Positions 1-10,899 of a stretch of DNA of 64,000 bases are shown here, one piece after another. The notes under the pieces were generated by a model that saw only the letters and a list, made by a program, of their open reading frames with translations, was not told where the DNA came from and ran no database searches. Both the position numbers and the translations under genes were made by a program. This stretch comes from Metallyticus violacea (lineage: Eukaryota; Arthropoda; Insecta; Mantodea; Metallyticidae). The DNA lies in NCBI GenBank assembly GCA_030762175.1, contig CM060831.1, forward strand, positions 33,066,501-33,130,500, written 5' to 3'. Each line of letters opens with the position of its first letter. Position 1 is the stretch's first letter.

Positions 1-288
1 GTCAGTTCTGGTGGTTTAGTGGTAGCCATACTTGCCTCGTGGACCCAAGATCGCGGGTTCAATTCGCGGCTAGGATCGGGAGGTTATTTCCAGGTAAAAA
101 TTCCTTGAAAGTAAAGTAAAGATGTAGGTCCGGTTTCGTATATTTATGTCATGTAAAAGAGCCTCCAGCCTTATAGAAGAGACCTATAAGCAAAATTGAT
201 CGGCCCTTTGAGACCTTGAATTGAATGGGACGGTACCTGGAATGATAAACAGTGTCCGTAAATGAACCTAAATAAATAAATAAATATA
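1..288 (+). mobile_element. SINE-A copy (tRNA-derived)
   Basis: A tRNA-like head begins at about base 6. It has an A-box-like segment around tggtttagtggtagcc and a B-box-like GGTTCAATTCG near 56-66. The family body follows: a gagcctccagcc segment, then ttgaattgaatgggacgg. It ends in an AAATA-type simple tail at 270-288. About a dozen other copies occur in this window, so this is a dispersed family. The body is visibly diverged, for example a damaged segment around 90-130, which suggests an old copy. It abuts mariner-1 copy 1. The 5' end may be cut by the window edge. Confidence 0.85.
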
Positions 289-745
289 TAGCGAAATGGG
301 GGTGACTTGTGGCGAAAAATATGCTGCTTTGAAATTCTGCTTTCGTCTCAATTAATCTTTCAGTGATGATTTAAAGAGGGTAGGCAATAACTTTCAAAGA
401 AAGGTGGACCTGGAGCTTCAGTTCGTGCTCTATCGAAACAAAACATAAATATCGCTGCTGTCATTGTGAGGCAGGATCGACAAATAACATTCAGAACACT
501 TCCAGAAACTGAATATTTCACTGACTGCCGCCCATAGGTTGGTAACTGAAAAGTCGCCCATGAAACATTCCAAGACTGCTACGTTAAAACTTGCATGCAG
601 CTGAAAATGGTGTTACAGAATGACGAGGAGTTCTGCTGATGAAATTTACCATTTCGAACCTGAGAGTATCTGAAATGAAGTATATTTTTCCTGCTTACTT
701 TTACAATCTGACAATTCTACGCATGCAAAGGCTATTAGAAAGAAA
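289..745 (+). pseudogene. mariner-1 copy 1, 5' part, decayed transposase
   Basis: The stretch is similar at DNA level to the inverse of the full mariner-1 at 22826-23917. Both share a gctttcgtctcaat segment (about 340-355) and a block encoding RQDRQITFRTLPET (near 465-515). Around 620-655 a decayed DEIYHFEPES-like string matches the first catalytic-D region (DETW..PES) of mariner transposases. Frames shift repeatedly and several stops interrupt it, and the middle of the DNA-binding domain is missing. The left TIR was not found, because a SINE-A abuts it. Transposase activity is not possible. Confidence 0.65.
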
Positions 746-1739
746 CCACCCCTAGAACGTTGACCTCCAATGTTGAATTTCAGAGGATGGGTCTAATTTG
801 TGCGCACTTATTATATAATTGGATCGATAAACATTTATTCATTATTTTAGCTTTTATTTATATATTTTGGGATAGAAATTACATAAGCAACAAAACTGAT
901 CACTGTAATCAAAATAACAACATAAAGGTTTAATGAGTGAGAATTAACAGTGAACATAATTAAAACAAAACATATACTAACTGGAGATACATAAGCACAG
1001 ATTTGAAAAAATGGAGAAATTAAAAACATAAAATGTTATGACGAAATAGAATATTACGAGCAGATTTATTGATTTCAAGAAAACCACATGAAAACATTGC
1101 ATTACATTCGCTTAACTATTTTTATAGAAATATAGTTTGGGAATTATAAGAAACAGAACTAAACTTCTCAATAGAACTGTATTTTTGCAGTAGAGTAGCC
1201 AAAGTATCATGCAAAAAAGATGTAAAATGTAATTATTGGAGAAAAATGAAATTCAAATGTACTAATTGGATTGCATTTCACTAAACAGCTCAGGTAGAAA
1301 GGACATGTATAAATGAATAGAGCCATACTTTAGAGTTGATAACTAAAGGAGAAAGAGGTCGAAATAAAATAATAACAGTAATGAAAAGTATGTATTTGAA
1401 ATATGATTATTAGAGGTTAGATATACTTATGTTTATTATTTTAAACCCATGTTCTGGCTTTATATACATTTTTAGTTTTACAACGAGAAGAGCTTTTCAT
1501 CTTAACAAAATATAACAGCAAAAATTAAGCAATACTGTTCTCCTGCTTAAGATATGCAATCTCATTAGAGAATGACTTAAAGAATGTTAAAAAGACACAC
1601 GGCATAACTTCTCTGGAAGTAATTTCTCATATGTAGATAGTAAAAATAGATATGAAAATGCTTGGTTTCCGAATGTTTAACGTGTATGGATTTTTCACAT
1701 TGCTTTAAAATGCATTTTCAAAGGTCCACTGGGCCAAAA
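746..1739. other. AT-rich stretch, nothing recognised
   Basis: Low-complexity AT-rich sequence with only short frames. No SINE head, transposase motif or splice-supported exon could be made out. Confidence 0.6.
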
Positions 1740-1925
1740 TTTTATTGCCTCACGAAGATGAGACAATTGCTGGCATGTAGTGTGTTGTCTGATAACCTAG
1801 TACAGCTTGATTGAGGATTGTTTTTATATCGTCCGCGGGCGATTTTAAACGATTCAGCGAGTTTAAATCAGATGAGCAAAGAGACGAGGTAATTGGTCCA
1901 CTAAGGACATATGCTGAAATGTGAA
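1740..1925 (-). pseudogene. possible mariner transposase C-terminal fragment
   Basis: The minus strand has an open frame of about 64 codons. It contains SSDLNSLNRLKSPADDIKT followed by GYQTTHY. The spacing resembles the end of mariner transposases, where SPDLxPSDxHLFxxLK is followed by a DDD/DDE-containing helix. The match is loose and there is no flanking support, so this is a suggestion only. The alternative is chance. Confidence 0.3.
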
Positions 1926-2400
1926 GGATGTGAATGGTCTTCACACCCCGCGTATCTGAGAGTGAGTGTATATAAATATATAATTTAATGACAATGATTA
2001 TTAAATATTTTATATAGCTTGTAGTAGCGAGTAAGGAAATTTCTTGTATCAGAAAAATCTATTTAGGCTACCTGAACCCGTACTTTTCTGGGCCCGAGCA
2101 ATAAGCTTTCCTATTGTCACAAAGCTAACAAAGCTAATTGTATGTAGGAGTGCAGCACGTCGAAACAATAGATATTTTGTATTTTCACTTACTGAAAATG
2201 CTCGGAAGTTCGTTAAAAATACCACAGGAGCAGGTGTCGGCAAGGATGGCTCCTTTCACTTTGACATCGGATGATCACGAACATACCATTTCAGACCAAA
2301 GAGTTGAAGAGTTTAAAGTAAGCGCTTATGGAAAGATGAGAGTTCACCAATAATATTTAAATATTTTGAAGGCTCAGAGCTCCAGAACCCCTTAGGGACA
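1926..2400. other. unassigned stretch
   Basis: Short overlapping frames on both strands (for example 2044-2274 on plus) show no family motif. No repeat match to the rest of the window was noticed. Confidence 0.4.
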
Positions 2401-2960
2401 CTTTGAAATTAGTATAAAAGGGAACCTTCCTTGGGAAAATATGTTACAGTTGACGCAGTTTTTGGGCGGCGAGGCAAGCGGTTATGAACCGCAGAGATGG
2501 ACTTCGTTTGGGCAGTAGACGTTTTTAAGGTTTTCAAGCCAGCAGTGTAGGCAAGTGCAGTGGTGCCAGTTCGCACAGCTAAATGCAGGTTCGACTTCAG
2601 TTTAGGCAGCATTGCAGTTAGGAGATTTAGTTCAGTTCAGTTATGCCCGCTAACTTTGTCGGCAAAGAGGCAGCGAACCAGATGGCCGTCAACAAATTAT
2701 TATATGAACAACACTTCCAGGCGTTGAACCAAGCACTGTCGTATATTTAAACAATTTCCTTTCCTCCCTTCTCCCGTGACTACGAGGGCACAAAAGGCGA
2801 CTTCGGGCCCCTGAAAGACCCGGGTTACGAAGTGGCACTCTCAAGTGCTCTACTAGAGATTATTACATCGAGGTGATCGCGGCCGGCAATAACTAGTCAT
2901 AATTCGATTAACTTCGAATTAGCAACCCCCTGAGCCACCTACACCAACATCGACGACACA
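2400..2960 (+). other. GC-rich tract, possible solo LTR or promoter
   Basis: This is one of the few GC-rich, CpG-containing stretches in the window. It opens with a TATA-like AGTATAAAAGG at about 2410. A region of repeated cagtt/gttcag words follows (2560-2650), as often seen in the R region of insect gypsy-type LTRs. No matching second LTR, primer-binding site, gag or pol frame was seen, and the borders are unknown. A promoter with a 5' exon, or another repeat, are equally possible. The base composition is seen; the LTR reading is inference. Confidence 0.25.
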
Positions 2961-3040
2961 ACATCGTCGAAACAAGTTTGAGGAGCACCATGAAGCATGA
3001 ATTGCACTTCTCAACTATGATCGATAGTATGTGGGTTAAG

Positions 3041-3360
3041 ACTTCAGGTGTTTTTACAAGCCTCTGTAAGAATCATCTTCATGGGCAATCAAACGTCTGG
3101 ACGAGAAACTGAAGCCTGCAATTCGCAGTTGTCAGCACAGATTATTGTCCCAAGATGTCTTTGCAATCACATGAAGCTCTTGCAACAATTACCATCAACC
3201 GAAAGCAGCTATTTGAATGCGAAGATTTCTCAGCTACGACGAATCAATGGAGGCGGCATATTTATGACTCCACATGTTTTGCTAAAGGAATATAAAAGCG
3301 GGCTGAAAGTTTTGGAAAGTACATTGTAAAGGTCTATAATACAGAAATAAAGTTTTGTTT
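3041..3360 (+). pseudogene. possible mariner C-terminal fragment
   Basis: Broken plus-strand frames give KPAIRS followed by LSQDV, and then DESMEAAYL with a terminal KGLxYRNKV-like string. The order resembles the second half of mariner transposases (RLRxAIRxKR..GLLSxxV, then D(E/D)xxxEAxxxWL). Stops and frame changes are frequent. An open 93-codon frame at 3048-3329 is in a different register and has no recognised domain. The assignment is weak. Confidence 0.35.
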
Positions 3361-3865
3361 TATCCGAAGGTGTATCCCAGTACTTTAAAATACGACAAGG
3401 AAATAAAATCATAATACACCATAACTACTCAAAAAGAAAAATTATAAAATATATAATTGTTGTAACAGTAGTTAAAACTGCATTTGAAACAACAGAATTA
3501 AGCAGACCTAAGGGAAAAGAGAAGATTAGATAACTGATCGCTGCATATTAATAAGGATCGATACAAAATTTTTGTTTACATTTTCCTATGTTCAACCAGA
3601 AAGCGTCTTCGAACGTCATTTAGTTTAAAGAACAGCCTATTTATGCTGATTCGAACTTTATAATATCATCTATAGATAGGCTTAATGATTTCAGCAAAAC
3701 TGAAGTTATTTTTCCAATGTCAGCCCTTTATATCATGAACTTGAGTTCATTCTCTCTAGCATGACCCGGACGTCCTTAGAAAACGCTGTTACATCGTCCC
3801 AATGGAGATGATATGGTTAAAGTGCACCAGAGGATTCTTAAACCTATTGGTACCAAAACGTACTC
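3361..3865. other. AT-rich stretch, nothing recognised
   Basis: No repeat family, domain or RNA motif was identified here. Confidence 0.5.
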
Positions 3866-4080
3866 TGTAGGGATGAGTGAAATGAATTAATGATAACGCA
3901 AATGAGCTCGGAGCCATTGGCGCCTTAAAGCTACCTGGCATTCACCTTCTCAGAGTAAGGACAAACTTCGGGGAAAAGAAAAAAAAAAAAAAAAGGAAAA
4001 AAAAAAACCTTGCTCAGGCAGTTTGATATGACCGGAAATGGAACCCAGAACCTCCGAATTAGTAATAGCAAAATTTGTGT
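3866..4080 (-). mobile_element. SINE-D copy, decayed tRNA-like head
   Basis: It shares gtagggatgaatgaaat, ggcgccttaaa, an A-rich tract and ttgxxcaggcxgxttgxxxtgacc with the better copy at 25416-25634. That copy ends in a tRNA-like head read from the minus strand. Here the head side (about 4035-4080) is eroded. The A-rich run at 3978-4005 is internal to the family. Confidence 0.6.
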
Positions 4081-4890
4081 TTTAAGCTATAAAAGAAAGA
4101 GAAATTTCTTATGTAGCATTTCAAAATTGGTTTCAATTCTGCAGATCTCTAGGTTTTTTATCAAGGAAAATTGGGACATGTCCTTTAGGGAGCAGCTGAG
4201 ATTAAACTGCTAGTTATTAATCAGTCCGTAGCGGCTGCCCCTCCTCCTGCCCACTTACAAGGGACGTGAAACAAGTCGAAAGAAGAAATTACTTAGGGAT
4301 TCTAAATATAAACTTCCTAATCAATCGACGTCTCTAGGGGCGAAACATTGAAAGCACTGTTTCCAACCTTAGCCAAGACGAACAAAAAATGTGTCTAGTT
4401 TATCTAGTGATTAAATTTAAAAATGTAGTTTACACTTTTAATGATCGACATTTAAATCAAATTTCACCAATACTCGCCCTTAAAGAAGATTCAAAGGTGA
4501 AAAGATAGCTAAATACCAAAATAATTTACGTTAATTAATTAATTAATTTGAGTAACTCGTATATTTAAGATGAAGTTTCAAACTACTGAAAAAAGTATCA
4601 ATTAGAACGGTGATCACCAGCTTATCACATCATTTTCCCAAACTAAATTATACTTTTCGCAATAACTTTTGTGCATGCACTCTCTGAAATGGTGAATAAG
4701 ATACAAAATATTGGAAGAATCAGTACTGTAGAACTTGGGGGAAACATCTTCTGTTTAATTATTTTTTTATATATGATGATTTGTTCGCATTGAAATAAAA
4801 GTGAAGTAAAAACGTCTCTAAGTGTGAAATCAACGGAAGTGCCTTTTCGTTGGTATCATCCGTTATCAATAAAAATCGTATTTATGAGCA
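4081..4890. other. AT-rich stretch, nothing recognised
   Basis: No element was recognised. A short ttaattaattaattaa tract lies near 4532-4547. Confidence 0.5.
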
Positions 4891-4899
4891 ACATAGTGA

Positions 4900-5465
4900 T
4901 GTTAAGGCATTATTTATCGTATGGCGATTTTGTAACCCAATAATCAAAATTCGACTCCAGTGTTAGTGCCCTTTCAGGTTTTAACCACGAAACTGTACTG
5001 GAAGGGGGGGGGGAAGAATATTATGAGCATGAAAAGTTAACTTTACAATACGGGAGAATTTTGAATGCTGCCCAAAATTACAATAAAAGTATTGGTTTGC
5101 CAATCTAATGTCCCTAACCATTAAGAGCATTACAAAAGGTAACTTAACGCCCACATACATTTCACTATATATAAGTGAAACTTTAACTTGTACATTATCT
5201 GGCTCACAGAGCTTACCCTTTGGAGAGGCCTTTGTACCCAACAATTTTGAATAGAAGGATGAAAGAAGTATCACCCACGCTGTTCCGAAGACGACTGTCT
5301 GTACGGAAAGAAGGCGAGAGCTCATAGCATGCCAGAATTTCGATAGGCGAGAAACCAATCAAAAGTTGGTGAACCATTATGACGTGGCCAGGTGAACAGG
5401 ATAAGAGGGGAAGGTATCAGGCAAGAAGGAAATGCACGCAAAAATGGCGCAATATTTAGTTTGTT
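4900..5465 (-). repeat. repeat E, copy 1 (unclassified dispersed repeat)
   Basis: This stretch is similar along most of its length to 44883-45645. Shared blocks are ggcgattttgtaacc, attaagagcattacaaaagg, the gaggcctttgtacc region, cgataggcgag, and caggcaagaaggaaatgc followed by cgcaaaaa. On the minus strand 4981-5358 is open for 125 codons. It includes SRLSKFWHAM, a hydrophobic stretch, and SKLLGTKASPKGKLC; copy 2 carries a related but broken string. No known domain was recognised. It may be a transposon fragment or a retroposed gene piece. A run of 10 G lies at 5004-5013. Confidence 0.6.
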
Positions 5466-5690
5466 CTATTTAACAATGACGGCGTTAAAGGTATTCCCAA
5501 ATTTTATTTTAGTTGGTTAACCTCCAGGGTTTTTTGACTCAATATAGTATATCTATTGTTGGTACGCTCTGTGAAACATTATGATTTTGTTGTGTTGTTT
5601 ACCTTCAAAGTTGTAAATATTCAAAACGATCATCATCTGTCTAATGCAACGTCGACTACAACGAGCTACAGAGCGACATAAGTGGTTTCA
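5466..5690. other. unassigned spacer
   Basis: No feature was recognised between repeat E and the SINE-C. Confidence 0.4.
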
Positions 5691-6150
5691 CCTGAGCAAA
5701 TAAATCTTAAAAATCTTTTCTTGGATTAGATTGAACTGGTGGGAACGAAGGAATATTTTTCAGTACTTGATCAAGGGTTGCCGTTTTTTGGCTATGCCCC
5801 TTCTGGGGGAACCTCCATGAGGAAGGAATTCGGTGAGGAAGACACAGGGCTGCCAGGATCAAGGGGTGCATAGGCACGAACTTGGACATAGTCCCTAACA
5901 TTGTTTTCAAATAGGACTTTCCGACGCCGGTTGAACGCTCCTCCAAGGAAGCTGAGCCCCTCAGAAGGACCGCTTCCATTCCAGACGTCGGAGCAGAAAC
6001 TTTTCCAAAACGCAAGCCACCGTGACACCGCACCTGGCACTTTCGAGCCTTAAACAACCAACAGATTGAATTGAGATAGACATGAGCAGGAATTTCGTGG
6101 AAGGGAAAGATCAATCCCAACATACGTCTACTCTTAAACTTCTGTTCCAC
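5691..6150 (-). mobile_element. SINE-C copy, minus orientation
   Basis: It shares with four or more other copies the block gcgcaagccaccgtxacaccgcac (about 6005-6035). It also shares the tcaagggttgccg/ctatgcccc region, and a body segment near 6095-6125 matching the rc of 61745-61790. The tRNA-like head expected on the right is not recognisable. Open frames on both strands here are a by-product of the GC-richer repeat. Confidence 0.65.
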
Positions 6151-6221
6151 GTATTCTTTTTGAAAAAGGGCAATCGGCCCGAAATATTGTACTTAATCAT
6201 GTGCCTACTCTATGTATGTTT

Positions 6222-6225
6222 TTCT

Positions 6226-6273
<48 letters not shown>

Positions 6274-6280
6274 TTTTTTT
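6222..6280 (+). repeat. (TTTC)n microsatellite
   Basis: An almost perfect tetranucleotide run, ending in a T stretch. The run explains the Ser/Phe-Leu and Lys-Glu-Arg rich frames on the two strands. Confidence 0.95.
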
Positions 6281-6326
6281 GTCTTAGTGCTGAACAGTCT
6301 GATACATGGTAAACACATATAACACA

Positions 6327-6331
<5 letters not shown>

Positions 6332-6369
<38 letters not shown>
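6332..6369 (+). repeat. (CA)n microsatellite
   Basis: A nearly pure dinucleotide run of about 19 units, interrupted at its ends. Confidence 0.95.
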
Positions 6370-6373
<4 letters not shown>

Positions 6374-6375
6374 TA

Positions 6376-7115
6376 TCCCGTCAAAAAGTTATACACACTT
6401 TAACAGATTCTGCGTATTGTTTTCAGAGTTGAGTTGAAATATTTGTGGAATATGTAGTTCTCAACAGTTGTTGGTGCTGTAACATGTGACATATGACAGT
6501 GTATCAAAATGGCGGGGCACACTTGATGTTTGAGGATGGAAAGTGCATTTTATAGTGGTATTTCAAGTAAGAAAATGTCGCTTAAGTTCAACGTATATGG
6601 AGGCGTATCACAACCTGCAACACGCTTGACAATTACAAGTGATAGCTTGAGCTGCATGGTAGGATTTGTGAAGTGCACAAAGGAAGATCCGAAGACCTAG
6701 TACAGTTACGAGTACTACAACGTCGCCTCGGAATTCTGCTACATAATGTACATGTTAGACAGGGATAACAGTGCGAATGTACAACACATTCCAAGATTAT
6801 TCCACGCATTAAATGAAAACGGTCCTGATGGCCTAAGATTCACAGAACAGTGAACTCGTTATAAGTGTGTTTGCTGGTCACAAGGAAATGCACACGTTCA
6901 TGTCGACAAGACAGTCAGAATGTCTGGCGCGGATGTCATCTATAGGTTTAATAGAACCCTTCTTCTTTGAAGGCACAGTTACTGATGATAGGTATATGGA
7001 AATCAGCTATAGAAACAGTCTATTCTTCTACTAACAAGACGGAGCATCCACACACTGCCACCGAGGCTTGCGAACTTTCCTGGACGAAAATCTGCAGGTA
7101 CACTGGATAGAAGAA
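6376..7115 (+). pseudogene. DDE_3-type (Tc1/mariner superfamily) transposase remnant
   Basis: Near 6951-7110 one frame reads IEPFFFEGTVTDDRYMEI and, after a short degraded piece, QDGASTHCHRGLRTFLDENL. This is the second-catalytic-D region (FxQDGAxxH) of insect DDE_3 transposases, which often carry a DUF4817 N-terminus. Upstream, scattered strings such as QNVWRGCHL, just before the PFFFEG motif, fit the preceding VGVWCG segment. The frame contains a stop before QDGA, and the 5' half is badly shifted. The tcaaaaagttatacacactt stretch at about 6380 may be the left TIR. A SINE-A follows immediately and removes or hides the C-terminal part. The family is probably the same as the remnant at 63130. 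Confidence 0.7.
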
Positions 7116-7335
7116 TTTTTTTTTTTAAAAATATTTGTTTTATTTATGGACGCTCTTTAATATCGCAGGTCATCAGCGTCCCATCCAAATCAGGGTATGA
7201 AATGACCGATAAAGTTTGCTCAAAGGCCTCTTCTTTCAGGCTTGAGGTTATTTTACATGCCGTAAATAAATGACATGGGACCCATGACTTTATTTCCCTT
7301 CCAAAGGAAGCCACAATTATGATTTTATAGCGAAA
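7116..7335 (-). mobile_element. SINE-A, 5'-truncated, inserted after the DDE_3 remnant
   Basis: Read on the minus strand, this is the SINE-A body and tail. It has the ctttaatatcxcaggtcatcagcgtccc block, the tgctcaaaggcctcttctttcagg block, and cccatgactttatttccc. The tRNA head is missing. It starts with a T-rich tract (the A-rich tail on the other strand) directly after transposase codons, so it looks inserted into that element. Confidence 0.8.
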
Positions 7336-8580
7336 AAAAGTAATTAATTAAAATTAATCAAGCATAAAATGGCTAAGATTTATTTGTCACAATTAACATT
7401 AAAACACAAATTTCGGGCCGCTTGCCCTTCTTCAGGTAAGAGATAAAAATTAACCAAACAATAACATTTAAATGTTATTATTTGCAGAATTCCAGCCTTC
7501 AAAACGTGCCTTCCCTTATGGTCGATACATGTACATAATGTAAATGAGGAATACCTAAATAACTTAAGCAGAATAACAACGATAATATAACATACAGTGT
7601 TTTGTGTCTATAACCAACACGCGAATCAAAATTACAGAGAAAACGAAATAAACAAATGAAGAATGTCTCCTTTGCATCCTTTCCAAAGCGCATACATTTC
7701 AAAACAGAATACTTTTAAAATTACTCAAATGCTTGAACACAGAGACACACAAAGCTGAACCTTGCTCATTAGAATCCTAATTGGGTCCTCAGAGTATATC
7801 CGGAGTAGCAGAATTGTGAAGAAATCCTTGCAAATTAACGAGGATTTTTTTCCTTCCAAATCTGATTTTATTTTAATACTATGTGCAGTCTTTGATGTTA
7901 TTATCTTCTCTTCAACCTGCGGATCAGCACTAAACCTTAGCAAAAAGGAGCTCATTTCTAACTCTCGTTCACAATAAAAAAGGGCACAGAACTTTTCGAG
8001 CCATTCGTCGCGTAATTCCATAAAGTTGGGTTATATAAAGTTACCTGGTCACTGAAGAAGGAGGAACAGTAAAAATTGCCAACTGAGTGAACATTTTATC
8101 TTAACCATGCGAGAAATCTTCAATTTTGTTAATGTATATTTACAGTCATAACTAAATGGTTAAAATAAACTGCCCCCTTATTTTTTTTATATTAAAGATA
8201 TAGTTAAATGCATATCGTAGACTTACTTATGTACTAAATATACAGGAATTTTATTTTCAAACTTATAAGTCTGAATAACTACCTATTTAATATACATATT
8301 TTAAACATAAACAACAACAAAAACTCGTCAATGTAGATATTGAGTAAGAGTATTAAAACTAATGCTGATTACATTTGTGCTTCCCACTTATGTCATCTCT
8401 GCCTTTTGATGCTTAAATTTTAAAGAGGATTCAGTTTTGTAATCTCGCAATATACAATGTTATTATTATTTGAATTTGGACATAATAATACTATAAAAAC
8501 TATTGAGCATTCAGTAATCGTTGTGTTTTGGTGATAAATGCATTAGTTTGGAGTTCCCAATCAGGCCCGTATTATGGAAG
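7336..8580. other. AT-rich stretch, unassigned
   Basis: An open minus-strand frame of 98 codons lies at 7725-8021 and an overlapping plus frame at 7762-7977. Neither shows a recognisable domain, and neither has promoter or splice support. The rest is low-complexity AT-rich DNA. Confidence 0.4.
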
Positions 8581-8938
8581 TACGAGGAAGTCATTAAATA
8601 AGTTATACAATGATATGGGATCTACATGATTGAATGAAGCACCGATGGCAATTGGTGACGTTCGACAAGAGACAATCGATGCTTACAGTAATGGAACAAC
8701 TATTGCAATAAGGCGACGCCTCTGAATGAGTGTCCGACTCCCGAACAGCATCCCGGTGTGATTTTTGCGGGCAAAATGTGTGAAATAAAAGAATATTCAT
8801 AAAGAAATTTTCCCATGTACGGTGCCTGTCACACCAAGCTGTTTACAATTAGGTGCGGAAGTTCTCTGAAGGACGGACACGTATCAAAGACGAACACCGA
8901 CCGCTTCGGCCGGCCAAAGGCGATTGCCACACTGGCGA

Positions 8939-9303
8939 TTTTTTAAATAATATCTAACGCCCGTTTTTACTACTGAGGCACTACAGGCGGTGGACACTGA
9001 TGATACATGAGATGAAATGACAAACTAGGAAAGGATTTTTTTTAAGAAAGGAAAGAAAACGTTTAAGGCCTAAGTTTAGGGTATTTCCCCGGCATTTACC
9101 ATTAATGACTGAGGAAAACCTGGAAAAAACCTTAGGAAGGAAGGACGATCCTGGCGGGATTTGAACCCCAGACCTCCCGCTCACGAGTCATTTTTATTAT
9201 GTATCTTAATAAAAATCTATTATAGTATAATACTTATAAGTTTGTAATATTAAATAAATAAATATATAATTAAGTTCTTAACGACCTCGGCCAACCGTGA
9301 TGG
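8939..9303 (-). mobile_element. SINE-B copy, itself interrupted
   Basis: The typical family order is present on the minus strand: tRNA-like head at the right, then the gaxxgtcctccc / ccaggttttcctcag region, and an A-rich end at the left. The head is split: cgctcacgagtca ends at 9190 and ttaacgacctcggcc resumes at 9278, leaving 87 bp of AT-rich sequence inside the tRNA-like part. The copy sits within mariner-4. Confidence 0.85.
9191..9277. other. 87-bp AT-rich insertion inside a SINE-B head
   Basis: This block is absent from all other SINE-B copies in the window. It is nearly pure A and T. No clear target duplication or terminal repeat is visible. It could be a tiny MITE fragment, a microsatellite expansion or filler DNA from break repair. 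Confidence 0.6.
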
Positions 9304-9900
9304 TAGCTCGAGCTAAAGACTTAATCCAAGCAAGCAGAAGGGTAACAACAGACACTATAGCCGCGTTTACACGGTATGGGCTACCTCATAGTGCATGACA
9401 AGTTCGGTTTTCACAAAGTCTGTGTACGATGAGCGCTGCGCATGCTGATCACACAACGCACAATATAAAGAAGGGTTTGGCATTACAGCATCTCAATCGC
9501 TACGCGAATTGTCATAGGCGACAAGTCTTGGATTTATCATCATCAGGCCGAGACAAAGTGTGCGTTAATGCAGTGTCACCTGATGAAAAAATAATTAGTG
9601 ACATCATCCGCCGGGAAAGTGATGTTCACAGTTATCCAGGTATCACGGAGGCATTCCAGCCTCAAGGACAAAGCCATACTGCTACTGAAATATCCTTAGG
9701 AAACTTTGTAACGCATTCAACGGAAGCGACCAGGACTCCTCATCAAAGGCGCGTTGCTCTTATATGACAATACGCGTACCCTGCCTCCAACAAGACAAAC
9801 GATATGGCGCCAAATTTCAAGTAGGAGGTCCTCAAGCATCTTCCGTATAGTTGCTTAAAGTGACTTGCATTTGTTCGGACCTCTAGAGCATCATCTTTCG

Positions 9901-10184
9901 GACCGCCACTGGTGGCCGAGGTCATTAAGCCGCGGACTCGTGAGCGGGAGGTCTGGAGTTCGAATCCCGCCAGGACCGTCCTCCCTGACTGGGGTTATTT
10001 TCCAGGTTTTCCTCGGTCCTCATAACTGGCAAATGCCGGGCAGGTACCCTAAAATTAGGCCTAGAACGCTTCCTCCCCCCAAATCCCTTCCCAATATATC
10101 ATTTCATCTCATGTATCATCAGTGTCCACCGCCTGTGGTGCCTCGGTAGTAAAAACAGACGTTAAACACTACTCAAAAAAATAA
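9901..10184 (+). mobile_element. SINE-B, full length, with 11-bp target duplication
   Basis: The copy runs from ccgccactggtggccgagg (tRNA-like A box) and ggttcgaatcccgcc-like B box (here gagttcgaatcccgcc) to gtgcctcggtagtaaaaac and a short A-rich tail. The 11-bp word atcatctttcg stands at 9890-9900 and again at 10185-10195. It therefore inserted by target-primed reverse transcription into the mariner-4 coding remnant. This is one of the cleanest SINE insertions in the window. Confidence 0.93.
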
Positions 10185-10310
10185 ATCATCTTTCGAGTGG
10201 ACATTTTCCCATGTAGAAGGAGTTCCAAAGAAGTTTGTTCTGCTAAAGGTCGACTTATGAGGCGGCGAGATAACTGGCTCGTTGTGTTGATAAAAATACT
10301 TTTCTAATCA

Positions 10311-10895
10311 ATAATCATAAGTCCTGTATGCATTTGTAACTTACTTAATGACTTGCTCTCGTATTAATAATTGCAAGTTAAACAAAATTAATTGCTTTTC
10401 ATTCTACAACCGACCTTTTTTTTTAAATCAAAATTGAAGAAAAGTTAATTGAAAATTCAAACTGGGCGTGTTATTTGAAACAAAATTTATGTTAATAAGT
10501 GGTTATTCTTTTGGAAATTGAAGTTCTGTACAAAATCATAGCGTTAAAGAGTTAAAACATCCTGAAAGAATACGAAAGCATTTGTATTAAGGAGCAATTC
10601 TTAAGCCACTTCTTCTGAGGAGAGAAAGGTTCGAAATAATATTTTCAAGTAAAACTGTGTTAAAGTACAAACTATTCAAACCGAAATGATTACACTTTCA
10701 TCTCGCATACTGTGCCTTATTTTTGTGTTTTATATTTTAGATTAAGAAGTACATTTTATACAGTTGTATTCTCGATCTCAAACAACCGAATTTGTTGACA
10801 GCAATAAAACTGTAAGCAAATTATTAGCTTTGTTGTTTCTTTTAGAAAAAATAATAAATTTCAAAATTAAATTAGTTTTATAAATTATTAGTTCT
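10311..10895. other. AT-rich stretch, nothing recognised
   Basis: No element or gene was recognised. Confidence 0.5.
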
Positions 10896-10899
10896 GCTA

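Larger units (their letters stand above)
8581..10310 (+). mobile_element. mariner-4, decayed, split by two SINE-B copies
   Basis: A TA followed by cgaggaagtcattaaataag at 8583 looks like a mariner left TIR. Plus-strand pieces then appear in transposase order: KFSEGRTRIKDEHRP (8852-8900), DLIQASRRVTTDTIA and KFGFHKVC (9310-9430), LQHLNRYAN (about 9485-9515), AFQPQGQ (9650-9680), LFGPLEHHLS (9870-9900). Frames change several times. SINE-B at 8939-9303 and at 9901-10184 interrupt it, the second with an 11-bp target duplication. The AFQPQGQ and LFGPLxHH motifs match mariner-5, so both belong to one subfamily. The right end after 10196 is uncertain. Confidence 0.75.

Noticed and set aside
5707..6150. 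Open minus-strand frame of 147 codons
   Set aside because: It coincides with a SINE-C copy; other copies of the repeat do not keep the frame.
6082..6396. Ser/Phe/Leu-rich and Lys/Glu/Arg-rich frames
   Set aside because: They are produced by the (TTTC)n and (CA)n microsatellites.
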